Below are positions 17,162-27,401 of a stretch of 64,000 bases of DNA, piece after piece. The notes under the pieces were generated by a model. That model saw nothing but the letters and a program-made list of their open reading frames with translations, was not told the DNA's origin and searched no databases. Positions within the stretch are counted from its first letter, which is position 1; every line of letters begins with the position of its first letter. Made by a program: the position numbers and the translations under genes. Source of the DNA: Ralstonia sp. UNC404CL21Col (GTDB lineage: Bacteria; Pseudomonadota; Gammaproteobacteria; Burkholderiales; Burkholderiaceae); contig NZ_JIBE01000003.1 in assembly GCF_000620465.1 (NCBI RefSeq), positions 744,001 through 808,000 on the forward strand, read 5' to 3'.

Positions 17162-18472
17162 ATGGTCCAGTCGAATCAACAGCAACACGCGCAGCCGGTC
17201 GCCGATCGTCATTGGATCAACGCCGACACCGTGCGCAAAGGCAGCAAGCTGGCGCTCGCTGTCTTCCTGCTGATCTTCGCGCTGGGTGCGTGGGTGACGA
17301 ACGGCTTCACGGATACGCGCATCACTGGGCCCGCGTCGGACTTCTCGGTCTTCTGGGGCGCATCGCACATCGCCCTCCATGGTCACCCGCTCGACGCCTA
17401 CGACATCGACAAGATCATGGTGGTAATCAACCAGTTCGGCACGCTGGAAGCGGGCAGCGAGCGCATCCTGCCGTGGCTCTATCCGCCGACCTTCCTGCTG
17501 GTGGTGCTGCCGTTGTCGCTGTTGCCGCTGTGGCCGAGCTATCTGCTGTTCATGCTGGCCAGCGGCGGCCTCTATGTGAAGGCCACAACCCGGCTGCTTG
17601 GTGACAAGGTGGATGCGCGCCAGCACGCGTGGATGTCGGTGGTCAGCTCGCCGGCCGTGTTCGTGACGGTGCTGATGGGACAGAACTCGATGCTCACCGC
17701 GGGGCTGGCCGCTACGGCCGTGGCATGGCTCGACAAGCGGCCCGTGCTGGCCGGCATCGCTATTGGCCTGCTCGCCATCAAGCCGCAACTGGCGCTGCTG
17801 TTTCCGGTGGTACTGCTGGTCATCCGCGCATGGAAGACGATGGCCAGCGCGGCAGTCACCGCCGTGCTGTTCGCCGCCATCAGCATTGCCGTCTGCGGCT
17901 GGGACACCGTGCCCGCCTTCATCCAGAGCGCGCACTGGGCCGAGACCAACCTCGTCGAGCACGGCGGCACCGCGTGGTATGTCATGCCGACTTTCCTGGC
18001 GGCGGCGCGCGCAGCCGGCATCGGTATCAAGCTGGCCTATGCGATTCAAATGTCGGTGGCCGTACTGGCAACGCTTGCCACCGCCATCGTGTGGCGCCGC
18101 ACGAGCGATACCGGGCTGCGTGTTGCTGCGCTGGCAACCGCCACGCTGCTCATCTCGCCTTATGTGCGGGCGTATGAACTGACGTGGCTCGTCGTGGCGA
18201 TCGCAGGCTACGTCAGCCATGGCATTCGCTTCGGTCTGTCGGGCATGGAGCGCGGGCTGCTGGTTGCGGCATGGCTGCTGCCGGTATTCGAATTCACCAA
18301 TCCGCTGTTCCAGCTACCGCAGGTCGGGCCGTTCTTCCTGGTGGCGATGATGGCGATGACCGTGCACCGAACGCTCACGCACGCACGCGTGCACACCGCC
18401 ACCAGCGCCAAGTCCGGCCTGCCGGCTACGACAACCATGCCGGCAGCGGCGAGCGCACGCACCACCGCATAA
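17162..18472 (+). CDS. GT87-type (DUF2029) membrane glycosyltransferase
   Basis: 436-residue polytopic membrane protein. The conserved acidic site typical of GT-C/GT87 enzymes appears early (GPASDFSVFWGASHIALHGHPLDAYD), followed by WLYPPTFLLVVLPLSLLP and GQNSMLTAGLAATAVAWLDKRPVLAGIAIGLLAIKPQLALLFP, a hallmark run of this family. GT87 enzymes transfer sugars from polyprenyl-phosphate donors on the outer face of the inner membrane. It follows the TadG-like gene by 29 bases with GGGGAAAG before the ATG, so it appears co-transcribed with the tad genes. Donor and acceptor are unknown. Confidence 0.85.
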   Translation: MVQSNQQQHAQPVADRHWINADTVRKGSKLALAVFLLIFALGAWVTNGFTDTRITGPASDFSVFWGASHIALHGHPLDAYDIDKIMVVINQFGTLEAGSERILPWLYPPTFLLVVLPLSLLPLWPSYLLFMLASGGLYVKATTRLLGDKVDARQHAWMSVVSSPAVFVTVLMGQNSMLTAGLAATAVAWLDKRPVLAGIAIGLLAIKPQLALLFPVVLLVIRAWKTMASAAVTAVLFAAISIAVCGWDTVPAFIQSAHWAETNLVEHGGTAWYVMPTFLAAARAAGIGIKLAYAIQMSVAVLATLATAIVWRRTSDTGLRVAALATATLLISPYVRAYELTWLVVAIAGYVSHGIRFGLSGMERGLLVAAWLLPVFEFTNPLFQLPQVGPFFLVAMMAMTVHRTLTHARVHTATSAKSGLPATTTMPAAASARTTA

Positions 18473-18528
18473 GTATCGACAGACCAGTCATAGGTCTGCA
18501 TATCGTCATCAAAGTTTTGGGGGAAGTC

Positions 18529-19602
18529 ATGCAACCGAATCATCAAGACCCACACGACGCGCCACTGCTTTCCCTCGTCGTACCGTTCTACAACGAAGGC
18601 GATGCGCTGCACCTGTTCTTCGCCCGCGTGGTGCCGATCCTGGAATCGATCGACAGCATGCAGTTCGAGATCGTGTGCGTGAACGATGGCAGTGCAGACG
18701 ACACGCTCGCCAAGCTCGTCGCCGTGTCGCATGCTGACCCCCGCGTGCGGGTGGTGGACCTGACCCGCAATTTCGGCAAGGAAGCGGCACTGACCGCCGG
18801 CCTGGACGACGCGCAGGGCGATGCCGTCATCCCCATCGATGCGGACCTGCAGGATCCGCCGGAGCTGATCCCCACGCTGGTCGCGCACTGGCGCAAAGGC
18901 GCCGAAGTCGTGCTGGCGCAGCGCGCCAACCGCGCCTGCGATTCGTTCCTCAAGCGCGTGACAGCCGCCGCTTATTACCGCATCCACAATCGCCTGTCCG
19001 ACCTGAAGCTGCCTGAGAACGTGGGCGACTTCCGGCTGATGGACCGCGCCGTGGTCAACGCGCTCAAGCAACTGCCCGAGCGGCACCGCTTCATGAAGGG
19101 CCTGTTTGCCTGGGTCGGTTTCAGCACGGTCATCGTGCAGTACGAGCGTGAGAAACGCAGCGCGGGCACGTCAAAGTTTTCTGGCTGGCGGCTTTGGAAC
19201 TTCGCGCTGGAAGGCATCACGAGTTTCAGCACGCTGCCGTTGCGTAGCTGGACGTATCTCGGTGCGCTCGTTGCTGCGCTGGCGTTCTGCTATGGCGCGT
19301 TCATCATCCTGCGCACGATGATCTTCGGCGTGGTGGTGCCGGGCTACGCCTCGGAGCTATCGCTGATGCTGTTCTTCGGCGGGCTGCAGATGATCGGCCT
19401 GGGAATGATCGGCGAATACGTCGGCCGCATCTATGACGAAGCGAAGGGCCGCCCCATCTACCTGGTCAAGCGCCGCTACCAGGAGCGTCGCCCGCGCACC
19501 CGCGTACCGAGCATCAACAACCGGCAAGTGATCCCGATTGCCAGCGCTCGCCCGCGCCAGCCGCAAGGAGAACGCCAGCGCAGCCACGCCGCACGGCGTT
19601 GA
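18529..19602 (+). CDS. GtrB/DPM-like polyprenyl-phosphate glycosyltransferase (GT2)
   Basis: 357 residues. The cytoplasmic GT-A domain shows LSLVVPFYNEGDALHLFF, IVCVNDGSADDTLAKL, and the donor-site IPIDADLQDPPELIP, followed by the SAGTSKFSGWRLWNFALEGITSFST segment and two C-terminal membrane helices. Enzymes of this kind load a sugar onto undecaprenyl phosphate, making the donor that GtrA-type proteins flip and GT-C enzymes use. ATG 18529 follows TTTTGGGGGAAG. The C-terminal 45 residues are basic and low-complexity. Confidence 0.9.
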   Translation: MQPNHQDPHDAPLLSLVVPFYNEGDALHLFFARVVPILESIDSMQFEIVCVNDGSADDTLAKLVAVSHADPRVRVVDLTRNFGKEAALTAGLDDAQGDAVIPIDADLQDPPELIPTLVAHWRKGAEVVLAQRANRACDSFLKRVTAAAYYRIHNRLSDLKLPENVGDFRLMDRAVVNALKQLPERHRFMKGLFAWVGFSTVIVQYEREKRSAGTSKFSGWRLWNFALEGITSFSTLPLRSWTYLGALVAALAFCYGAFIILRTMIFGVVVPGYASELSLMLFFGGLQMIGLGMIGEYVGRIYDEAKGRPIYLVKRRYQERRPRTRVPSINNRQVIPIASARPRQPQGERQRSHAARR

Positions 19603-19621
19603 TGCCAACCGGAGACGCATC

Positions 19622-20050
19622 ATGCGACACGCAGAATCGAGCGTCATGAACACCTTGGCCGGCGTGCTGCCGCTGCCGGATCGCATGTTGCTGATCCGCG
19701 TGTTCCGCTTTGGGGTGTCTGGGGTCGTCGCCACCGGCGTGCATGTGGCGATTGCCACGGCGCTCATCAGCGGCGTCTCCGCAACGCAGGTCACCGCCAA
19801 CGGCGCGGCGTTTGTGTGCGCCAATGTGTGCTCGTACCTGCTCAATGCCCTGTGGAGTTTTTCGGCCAAGCCGGCGCGCGCCAACTTTCTGCGTTTCTAC
19901 GCCGTCTCGCTGCTGGGCCTGGCGCTGACGCTGGCAATTTCGTGGTGCGCGCAGACGCTGGGCTTGAGCTATTGGACTGGACTGGCGGGCATCCTGTCGA
20001 CGGTGCCACCGCTGACCTTTGTGCTGCACCGGTTCTGGACGTTCCGCTGA
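19622..20050 (+). CDS. GtrA family membrane protein (putative lipid-linked sugar flippase)
   Basis: 142 residues, four membrane helices, with the GtrA signatures FRFGVSGVVATGVHVAIATALI near the start, NVCSYLLNALWSFSAKPA in the middle and the FVLHRFWTFR ending. GtrA proteins are thought to move undecaprenyl-phosphate sugars across the inner membrane. It sits 19 bases downstream of the GT2 gene, completing a GT87-GT2-GtrA set. The next gene is on the other strand, so this ends the tad-direction run. Confidence 0.9.
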   Translation: MRHAESSVMNTLAGVLPLPDRMLLIRVFRFGVSGVVATGVHVAIATALISGVSATQVTANGAAFVCANVCSYLLNALWSFSAKPARANFLRFYAVSLLGLALTLAISWCAQTLGLSYWTGLAGILSTVPPLTFVLHRFWTFR

Positions 20051-20069
20051 CGCAGCTACGTGCTCCGGG

Positions 20070-21155
20070 TCAGTCGGCGTCGCCGCTGTCGCTGCCGCCG
20101 TGCGTGCGGTCGAAGCGGCGCAGCGTGTCGATGCGCTCGCGCGTGAGCGGGTGTGACGAAAAGAATGCCGAGGCATCGTCATCGCTGGCAGCCTCGGGCT
20201 TCTTCGCAGCCTCTGCCTTGCGCGTGCCGCCATGCGTGTCTTCCAGCGCCTGCAGCACATCGGCAAACGCGCCGACAGACAGGCCGTTCTCCTGCAACAG
20301 CAGCGCGGCATAGCGGTCGGCGTCGCGCTCGTAGTCACGCGAATAGCGCAGCGTCAGCAGCGCCGCCGGCACGCCTGACAGGATCGTCGAGACATCGCCA
20401 AACAGCAGCGCCGCCGTTGCCCCAATGGCCGACGACTGAATCACCTGCCGCAACCCGTGGCGATATTCAACGTGACCCGCCTCGTGCGCCAGCACACCCG
20501 TCAGGCCGTCGCCCTCGCCCACCAGCTTGACCAGCGCGTCGGTCACGACGATGTCGCCGCCGGGCAGCGCAAAGGCATTCGCGCCGATGTCGGCATCCCG
20601 AAACACGATGTGATACGTGTGCGTGGCCTGCGGCGGCCGGTGCAGCGCGGCAAAGCGTGCGCGGATGCGGTCCTGCTGCGCAACGGGCAGCTTGCTCGGC
20701 CGGAGCCAGCGCTCATCCATGGCTTTGAGCGTGCTGCGCCCGAGCTGAGCCTCGGCGCGCTGCGGCACCATATTGGCCACGACCTTCGCACCCCACGGCA
20801 AACCGTAGCGATACCCCAGCGCCAGCACCACCACCATGGCCAGCAGCGAGCCCAGCGCCAGCTTCCAGCTGTTCTGCGCCAGCACGACCCAGCCCTCGCG
20901 ATAGCCGGTGCGATGCAGCAGCGCATTCAGCGAGGTCTGCTCCGCCGGGTCGTTGATCTCGCAAAACGCGCCGTCTTCGAAGGTGATCAAGCGCGGTGCA
21001 TGCTTGACGCGCTCCGACACCCGCAGCGTAGAGAGCGGCGCGCGGCGCAGCACCGTGCCTTCAGGCTCGAACAGCACCGCCTCGCCCGCCTCGACGGCAA
21101 GGCGCACGGGTTGCGCGCGCGAAGTACGGCCGTCGAAGTAGGTCGCGAGAATCAC
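20070..21155 (-). CDS. M48 family metallopeptidase (membrane-anchored)
   Basis: 361 residues. The N-terminal ~90 residues are a non-catalytic region containing CEINDPAEQTSLNALLHRTGY, followed by one membrane helix (about residues 100-120, LALGSLLAMVVVLALGYRYGLPWG) and an M48 peptidase domain with the zinc site HEAGH (His224, Glu225, His228) and a downstream Glu in YSRDYERDADRYA as third ligand. It resembles membrane or periplasmic quality-control peptidases of the HtpX/BepA superfamily. The GTG start at 21155 lies 27 bases after the DUF898 gene, so the two form an operon. Confidence 0.88.
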   Translation of the reverse strand: MILATYFDGRTSRAQPVRLAVEAGEAVLFEPEGTVLRRAPLSTLRVSERVKHAPRLITFEDGAFCEINDPAEQTSLNALLHRTGYREGWVVLAQNSWKLALGSLLAMVVVLALGYRYGLPWGAKVVANMVPQRAEAQLGRSTLKAMDERWLRPSKLPVAQQDRIRARFAALHRPPQATHTYHIVFRDADIGANAFALPGGDIVVTDALVKLVGEGDGLTGVLAHEAGHVEYRHGLRQVIQSSAIGATAALLFGDVSTILSGVPAALLTLRYSRDYERDADRYAALLLQENGLSVGAFADVLQALEDTHGGTRKAEAAKKPEAASDDDASAFFSSHPLTRERIDTLRRFDRTHGGSDSGDAD

Positions 21156-21182
21156 AGCGGGTGCCCTTGCCTTGCCGCGCGT

Positions 21183-22265
21183 TTACAGCGCGATATCGAT
21201 GTCGTACCAGTCCACCGTCGCGTCGCCCAGGGCGCCCACGTTGGTGGTTTCACCGGCAACGAAGGTATCGAGCGAACCGGCCGCGATCATGGTCACCGAG
21301 TCGAGCTTGTAGCGTGCCGTGCGCACACGTGCAAACGGCGTGAACAGGCCGATGGTGATCAGGATCAGCACCGCATTCGACACGAAGATCCAGAACAGCT
21401 TGCCCGCACCCACCTGGCTCTGGAAGCGATGCGCGCCCAGCGTGGTGTGGTTCCACACCACGTTCTGCAGGCGCGACAGGAAATACGGCGTCAGGAACAG
21501 CATCGCGGCATACATGAACAGGCCGATGACGATGAAGCCGAAGATCTGACCCACGCCCGGCGCGCGGTGCAACGACACGCCCAGGAGCAGCGCGAGGCAC
21601 GAGGCCACCACGAACGCCAGTATCGCCAGCCCGAAGGTGCGCAGATACACGCCATAGAAGTTGCCCGGCGTGCCGGAAAAATCGAACTGCGCGGTACCAA
21701 AGCGCGTGTTCTTGTGCTGGAAGCGCTTGAAGCGCTGGTGCGCCAGCGGTGCGAGCAGGTACAGCGACAGCACGCTCAAGATCGGCCACACCAGGAACAC
21801 CATGTAGCCCTCGGCATCCTTGCCCGTAAAGGCAAAGCGCAGGCCGCGGTAGCTGGAATTGGCCATGCGGAAACGCAGCGAGCGTACAAGCAGCCACGGA
21901 AACGCCGCAGCCATCACGATCAGCAACGCCAGTCCCAGCAGCGGCGACGAATGACCGAGCAGGTTGAACGCAAACGCCAGCACGAAGATGATCGCGCGGC
22001 CCTTGAGAATGGCGATCGGGCTGCCGTGGTAATCGAAGCTCGACCCTGCCAGTTGCGTGTTGCGATAGAAATACTGCAGCGTGCGCACCTTCGCCCAGGC
22101 CGAGTAGATGCCCAGCGTGACGATGGTCAGCAGCAGGTTGACGATCCAGATGCGGAAGTACTCCGAGCCGCTGCCGATAAAGCGCAGTCGCAAGGGTTGC
22201 GATGCAGCTGCGGGGGGGCCACCCGGGGCGCTGCCCAGGACGGACTCGCGTGCGATGTCGTTCAT
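21183..22265 (-). CDS. YjgN family (DUF898) membrane protein
   Basis: 360 residues with several membrane helices and the repeated DUF898 signature: RFIGSGSEYFRIWIVNLLLTIVTLGIYSAWAKVRTLQYFYRNTQLAGSSFDYHG, repeated later around FRTFGLAILAFVV and NAVLILITIGLFTPFARVRTARY. Function is unknown. Its pairing with a membrane M48 peptidase suggests a shared envelope task. The start ATG follows AAGGGAATACAG. Confidence 0.87.
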   Translation of the reverse strand: MNDIARESVLGSAPGGPPAAASQPLRLRFIGSGSEYFRIWIVNLLLTIVTLGIYSAWAKVRTLQYFYRNTQLAGSSFDYHGSPIAILKGRAIIFVLAFAFNLLGHSSPLLGLALLIVMAAAFPWLLVRSLRFRMANSSYRGLRFAFTGKDAEGYMVFLVWPILSVLSLYLLAPLAHQRFKRFQHKNTRFGTAQFDFSGTPGNFYGVYLRTFGLAILAFVVASCLALLLGVSLHRAPGVGQIFGFIVIGLFMYAAMLFLTPYFLSRLQNVVWNHTTLGAHRFQSQVGAGKLFWIFVSNAVLILITIGLFTPFARVRTARYKLDSVTMIAAGSLDTFVAGETTNVGALGDATVDWYDIDIAL

Positions 22266-22311
22266 CTGTATTCCCTTCCCTGAGTTGTTGTCGTGCCCCG
22301 CTTCAGGACGC

Positions 22312-22347
22312 TCATCGAGATCATCGAGATCATCGAGATCATTGAGA
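22312..22347. repeat. Four tandem copies of a 9-bp unit
   Basis: TCATCGAGA is repeated three times exactly and once with one change (TCATTGAGA), about 45 bp upstream of the DUF898 start. Read on the minus strand it encodes Met-Ile-Ser repeats in a short frame that looks accidental. It is a potential slippage site in the leader. Confidence 0.8.
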
Positions 22348-22436
22348 CTTGAGGACGCCGAGGCTCGCGGGTGGGCCGATTGTAGCGAAGCCGAGTGCCT
22401 TGCAGCGTTAACACCGTCTTAACAAAGCGACCAACA

Positions 22437-22501
22437 AAAAACCCCGCGGGCTCGCACCCACGGGGTTCTTTGTTTGGAACAGCCATCCCGAAGGATGGCC
22501 G
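22437..22501 (-). terminator. groEL terminator with preceding UUCG hairpin
   Basis: Read on the minus strand after the groEL stop, there is first a GCCATCC-TTCG-GGATGGC tetraloop hairpin (22482-22499). Then comes AACCCCGTGGG / CCCGCGGGGTT (about 22439-22467) followed by TTTTTTGTT. The second is a standard rho-independent terminator for groES-groEL. Confidence 0.85.
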
Positions 22502-22522
22502 GGCCAGGGCCGGTACGGCAAA

Positions 22523-24205
<1,683 letters not shown>

Positions 24206-24267
24206 TCAGTCAGCGGCGCCGGCAATGAGGATTGGGTTACGGGTAAGCGATGCGGCAGAGCGCGTGC

Positions 24268-24558
24268 TTACTTTTGCACCACGGCCATGATGTCTTCTTC
24301 GCGCATGACCAGGACTTCCTGACCATCCACCTTGACGCCCTGGCCGGCGTACTTGCCGAACAGCACGCGGTCGCCGACCTTCACGTCCAGCGCAATCGCA
24401 TTGCCCTTGTCGTCTTTCTTGCCCGGGCCGACGGCCAGCACTTCGCCTTGATCCGGCTTTTCAGCGGCGGCGTCAGGAATGACGATGCCCGAAGCGGTCT
24501 TGGTTTCGTTGTCCAGGCGCTTCACGATCACGCGGTCGTGCAAAGGACGCAGGTTCAT
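24268..24558 (-). CDS. groES: Co-chaperonin GroES (10 kDa)
   Basis: 96 residues beginning [18 protein letters not shown] and including the mobile loop ([18 protein letters not shown]) that docks on GroEL and the [17 protein letters not shown] strand set. ATG 24558 is chosen because it gives the family's usual N-terminus; the frame opens 12 codons further upstream without homology. A GAGGAG-type site sits before it. First gene of groESL. Confidence 0.98.
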   Translation of the reverse strand: MNLRPLHDRVIVKRLDNETKTASGIVIPDAAAEKPDQGEVLAVGPGKKDDKGNAIALDVKVGDRVLFGKYAGQGVKVDGQEVLVMREEDIMAVVQK

Positions 24559-24649
24559 ACACAACTCCTCAATGCAAAGTGAGTGTTTATTCACAAAACG
24601 CGCCGCAGAACGCGGCGCATCGGGAAAGCATCGGGGACTGGAGACATTG

Positions 24650-24676
24650 TTAGCACTCCTGTCCGGCGAGTGCTAA
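24650..24676. promoter_or_regulatory. CIRCE operator (HrcA site)
   Basis: TTAGCACTC-N9-GAGTGCTAA, a perfect 9-9-9 CIRCE inverted repeat, lies between the groESL promoter and groES, overlapping the edge of the -10 box. HrcA binding here is the classic repression of groESL. No hrcA gene is in the window. Confidence 0.97.
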
Positions 24677-24705
24677 TTATAGGGACGAGGTATTACGATT
24701 TCAAG
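24676..24705 (-). promoter_or_regulatory. groESL promoter (sigma-32 and sigma-70 type)
   Basis: On the minus strand CTTGAAA-N14-CCCTATAAT fits the heat-shock sigma consensus, while TTGAAA-N17-TATAAT in the same bases is a near-perfect housekeeping promoter. The -10 abuts CIRCE, so repression would block either polymerase. Confidence 0.8.
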
Positions 24706-25723
24706 AACGGGCGTCGCGGAAGTTGTCGAGATTCACTCAATCTTGAACTTTGGTCACTCAATTTGGAACCCGTAGACACACACGGCTCTACCAGAGGTGA
24801 GAAAAGTCTTATATTTCAATCAGTTACATTCCAACGTGGATCTCGGCGCTCGGGGCCTGCAGGTAGCAAATACGCGCCGCTCTCATGCCACCCTGCCCAA
24901 AGGAAAGGGACCCGCAGATGCAGGCCCGGCAAAAAATTGCGGTAATCAGCGCAGTTGCGGGACACGCCCAGTTCCGCGTCGCACTTAGTGTGCTTTAGAT
25001 CACTTTTTTTGACAGTCTTGAAGTGTCACTATGGAACCTCCACTCGTTCCGGAGTGATCCGATTCCCCACTCCCTGCAGTCGGCAGGCTTCACAGGGACA
25101 CCCCGAGTCCACACTCAAGTCCCGCACCGACACGCCGGCGAAATTCTTGCCGCGCACCTCACCTCACTTTAGCGAAATAAGCGCGAAAGCCGGCGTTGCT
25201 CTCCCACGCCAACACAAGTACCGGTTTCATCGGCAACCGATCAATTGGTTTTCACGATGAGTTCCGCTTCTGCTCAGCGGAGGTCTGGTTTTCCTCGTGG
25301 CCCCTTACCGGAAACGGCGTATATATGGCAGCGTTGCTGCCAATACCTGCCGGCGAACTGCGAAGCAATTGCCGTCCAGAGGTACTGCGTGGAACAAGGC
25401 GTTACACCCCGCCGCCGTTGATGCGGCAGCGGCTGAATCATAGACAACGGGTTGATGCCGGAACTCTGATTGCTCCGCCCTGCGCCGTGGAGGCTGCCAA
25501 ACCCTATTGCGCAGCCCGATTGAACTCATCGTTGCAAAGCGCCCCCATCACACTGGAGTGGTTATTGCGTTCCCCTTGGCTAGACCGCCTCCACAAGACG
25601 CTGAGTCGGCTCGACGAATGCCATATAAAGGGTGCAAACAGGCGCAGGATGTTAGATAACTTGAGCAAGCGCCGCTGAATAACCACAAGAACGGGGAGCC
25701 GCTCCATTGGGTAGACATCTCTC
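24706..25723. other. Gene-poor region upstream of groESL
   Basis: About 1 kb without a gene I can support. Base composition is visibly more AT-rich than its surroundings. It holds a 16-bp direct repeat with 21-bp period (TCACTCAAT..TG.AAC at 24733-24748 and 24754-24769). Short frames exist on both strands (for example 25196-25678 plus and 25305-25529 minus), but none has a recognisable fold, a good ribosome site or normal codon use. It may be the remnant of a decayed gene or insertion. Confidence 0.5.
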
Positions 25724-26245
25724 ATGAGCAGCCTTCTGGATTGGATCGAAAAACACCCCGCCTTGGCTGCGTGGGTACAGGCGGCCGCAATCATTGTTGC
25801 GATTGCGGGAACGTGGCTGGCAGGCTGGTTGCTTCAGCGCAGCGAACGGCGCACGGAGAGGCGCACGGTGGCCAAAGCGGTGAGCGAAATTGCCATGGCG
25901 GCAGAGGCGCTTGTACGAAGCGTTATGAGCGAGCTACCCGACAAGCAAGCCGTGAGTGCAATCGCTGCAGGAGAAAAGCCTTTCGACATTCGCGCAATCG
26001 ATGAGCTGGAGGCCGCGATCGCGGCCATTCAACTGCACAACCTCAGCACCCCTGAACTGGTGCGCGATGTCATTGCGTTGCTCGCCAGCATCCGTCAGTT
26101 CAGAGAGCAACTGGCCAACGCAATTGCCACGCATCACGGTATGGACGCCACTCATTTCAGCGAATTCTTCGAGACCTTGGAGAGCGTCCAGGCGGCAATC
26201 ACCAAGACCAGTAAAAGCATCGCGGCACACGTGAGCCAGATCTAG
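25724..26245 (+). CDS. Hypothetical single-helix membrane protein
   Basis: 173 residues: a short N-terminal stretch, one membrane helix (about 15-40, AWVQAAAIIVAIAGTWLAGWLL), then an almost entirely helical cytoplasmic part with charged heptad-like runs (QRSERRTERRTVAKAVSEIAMAAEALV, FRDQLANAIA-type segments). I do not recognise the family. It resembles small membrane coiled-coil proteins of unknown function. The AI-2E permease gene follows 45 bases downstream in the same direction. Confidence 0.75.
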   Translation: MSSLLDWIEKHPALAAWVQAAAIIVAIAGTWLAGWLLQRSERRTERRTVAKAVSEIAMAAEALVRSVMSELPDKQAVSAIAAGEKPFDIRAIDELEAAIAAIQLHNLSTPELVRDVIALLASIRQFREQLANAIATHHGMDATHFSEFFETLESVQAAITKTSKSIAAHVSQI

Positions 26246-26290
26246 TCATCTGGGGCTCGCCGTGCCATCACTCCGACGAGGAGGATCGTC

Positions 26291-27343
26291 ATGCTCGGAT
26301 TTGACCCACGCACCGGGCGAATTGTCTGGACCGTTTTTCTCTTTGCGCTGGCCGTATTGATCATCTACAAGATCGCATCCGTGCTGCTGGTCACGCTATT
26401 TGCCGTCTTCTTCAGCTACCTGCTGTACCCGCTGATCGAACAATTGGAACGGCGCATGCCGAGACAGGCGCCGCGCAGCGTATCGATCAGCATCGTGTTC
26501 ATCCTCGTCGTGTTGGTGGTCATCGTGGCGGGCTCGGTGTTTGGCGTGACGGTGCAGGAGGAAGCGGGCAGGCTTGCCGATCAACTCCCGAAGCTGCTCG
26601 ATACCAGCACCATGGCAGATCGCCTTGCCCTCCCGAGCTTTCTGGAGCCGCTGCGCGCGCGCATTCTGGAGTTCCTCCGCGAGCAGCTCTCGACAACCTC
26701 CGACCAAGCTACGCCTCTGGTTCGAAACATCGGCCTGGGTGTCATGCACGCAGCCAGCAATCTCGTCTACCTTGTGCTCATCCCCATCATGAGTTTTCTG
26801 ATGATCAATGAAGCGCCTTCCATCCACGCTGCGCTGCTGTCATGGATTCGATCCTCGGATAAGCGCCTCTGGGGAAACATCATCGATGATCTGGACATGC
26901 TCCTGTCACGCTATGTGCGTGCACTGCTGCTACTGTCCCTGGCCACCTTGCTTTTCTACAGCATCGCCTTTTACCTGCTGGGCGTGCCATATGCACTGTT
27001 GCTGGCAACCACGGCTGCGGTGTTGGAGTTCATTCCGTTTGCCGGGCCATTGGCCGCCGTGGTGGCGATCGTCACCGTCGCCGTGTTCAGCGGGTATCCG
27101 CACTTGTTCGGGCTGATCGGGTTCATCGTGGTCTACCGTCTGTTCCAGGACTACGTGCTGAATCCCTACCTGATGAGCGAAGGGGTCAAGGTCAGTCCGC
27201 TCCTCGTCATCGTGGGGTTGCTTGCAGGCGAGCAGTTGGGCGGTGTGGCGGGCATTTTCCTGTCGGTGCCCGTCATCGCCGCGCTGAAGATTGTGCTGTC
27301 GCGCGCCTGGGCCGCGCAGGGCCCTGGCCGCGAGGCGCGCTGA
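26291..27343 (+). CDS. AI-2E family (PerM/TqsA-like) permease
   Basis: 350 residues with about eight membrane helices in the family pattern: an N-terminal helix pair around VLLVTLFAVFFSYLLYPLIEQLERR, a periplasmic helical region (residues about 90-150), then the conserved core ALLLLSLATLLFYSIAFYLLGVPYALLLATTAAVLEFIPFAGPLAAVVAIV and the FVVYRLFQDYVLNPYLMSEGVKVSPLLVIVGLLAGEQLGGVAGIFLSVPVIAALK ending. These proteins export small solutes or ions; quorum-signal transport applies to few of them. It has a strong AGGAGG ribosome site. Confidence 0.9.
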   Translation: MLGFDPRTGRIVWTVFLFALAVLIIYKIASVLLVTLFAVFFSYLLYPLIEQLERRMPRQAPRSVSISIVFILVVLVVIVAGSVFGVTVQEEAGRLADQLPKLLDTSTMADRLALPSFLEPLRARILEFLREQLSTTSDQATPLVRNIGLGVMHAASNLVYLVLIPIMSFLMINEAPSIHAALLSWIRSSDKRLWGNIIDDLDMLLSRYVRALLLLSLATLLFYSIAFYLLGVPYALLLATTAAVLEFIPFAGPLAAVVAIVTVAVFSGYPHLFGLIGFIVVYRLFQDYVLNPYLMSEGVKVSPLLVIVGLLAGEQLGGVAGIFLSVPVIAALKIVLSRAWAAQGPGREAR

Positions 27344-27401
27344 TGTACGTTTTGAAAAATGACGACCGGGATACCACGCCACCACTGGAAGGGAAGCGGC
27401 C

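Noticed and set aside
20457..22283. 608-codon plus-strand open frame
   Set aside because: It lies opposite the M48 and DUF898 genes, has His/Arg/Gln-rich low-quality composition and no ribosome site; antisense frame of GC-rich coding DNA.
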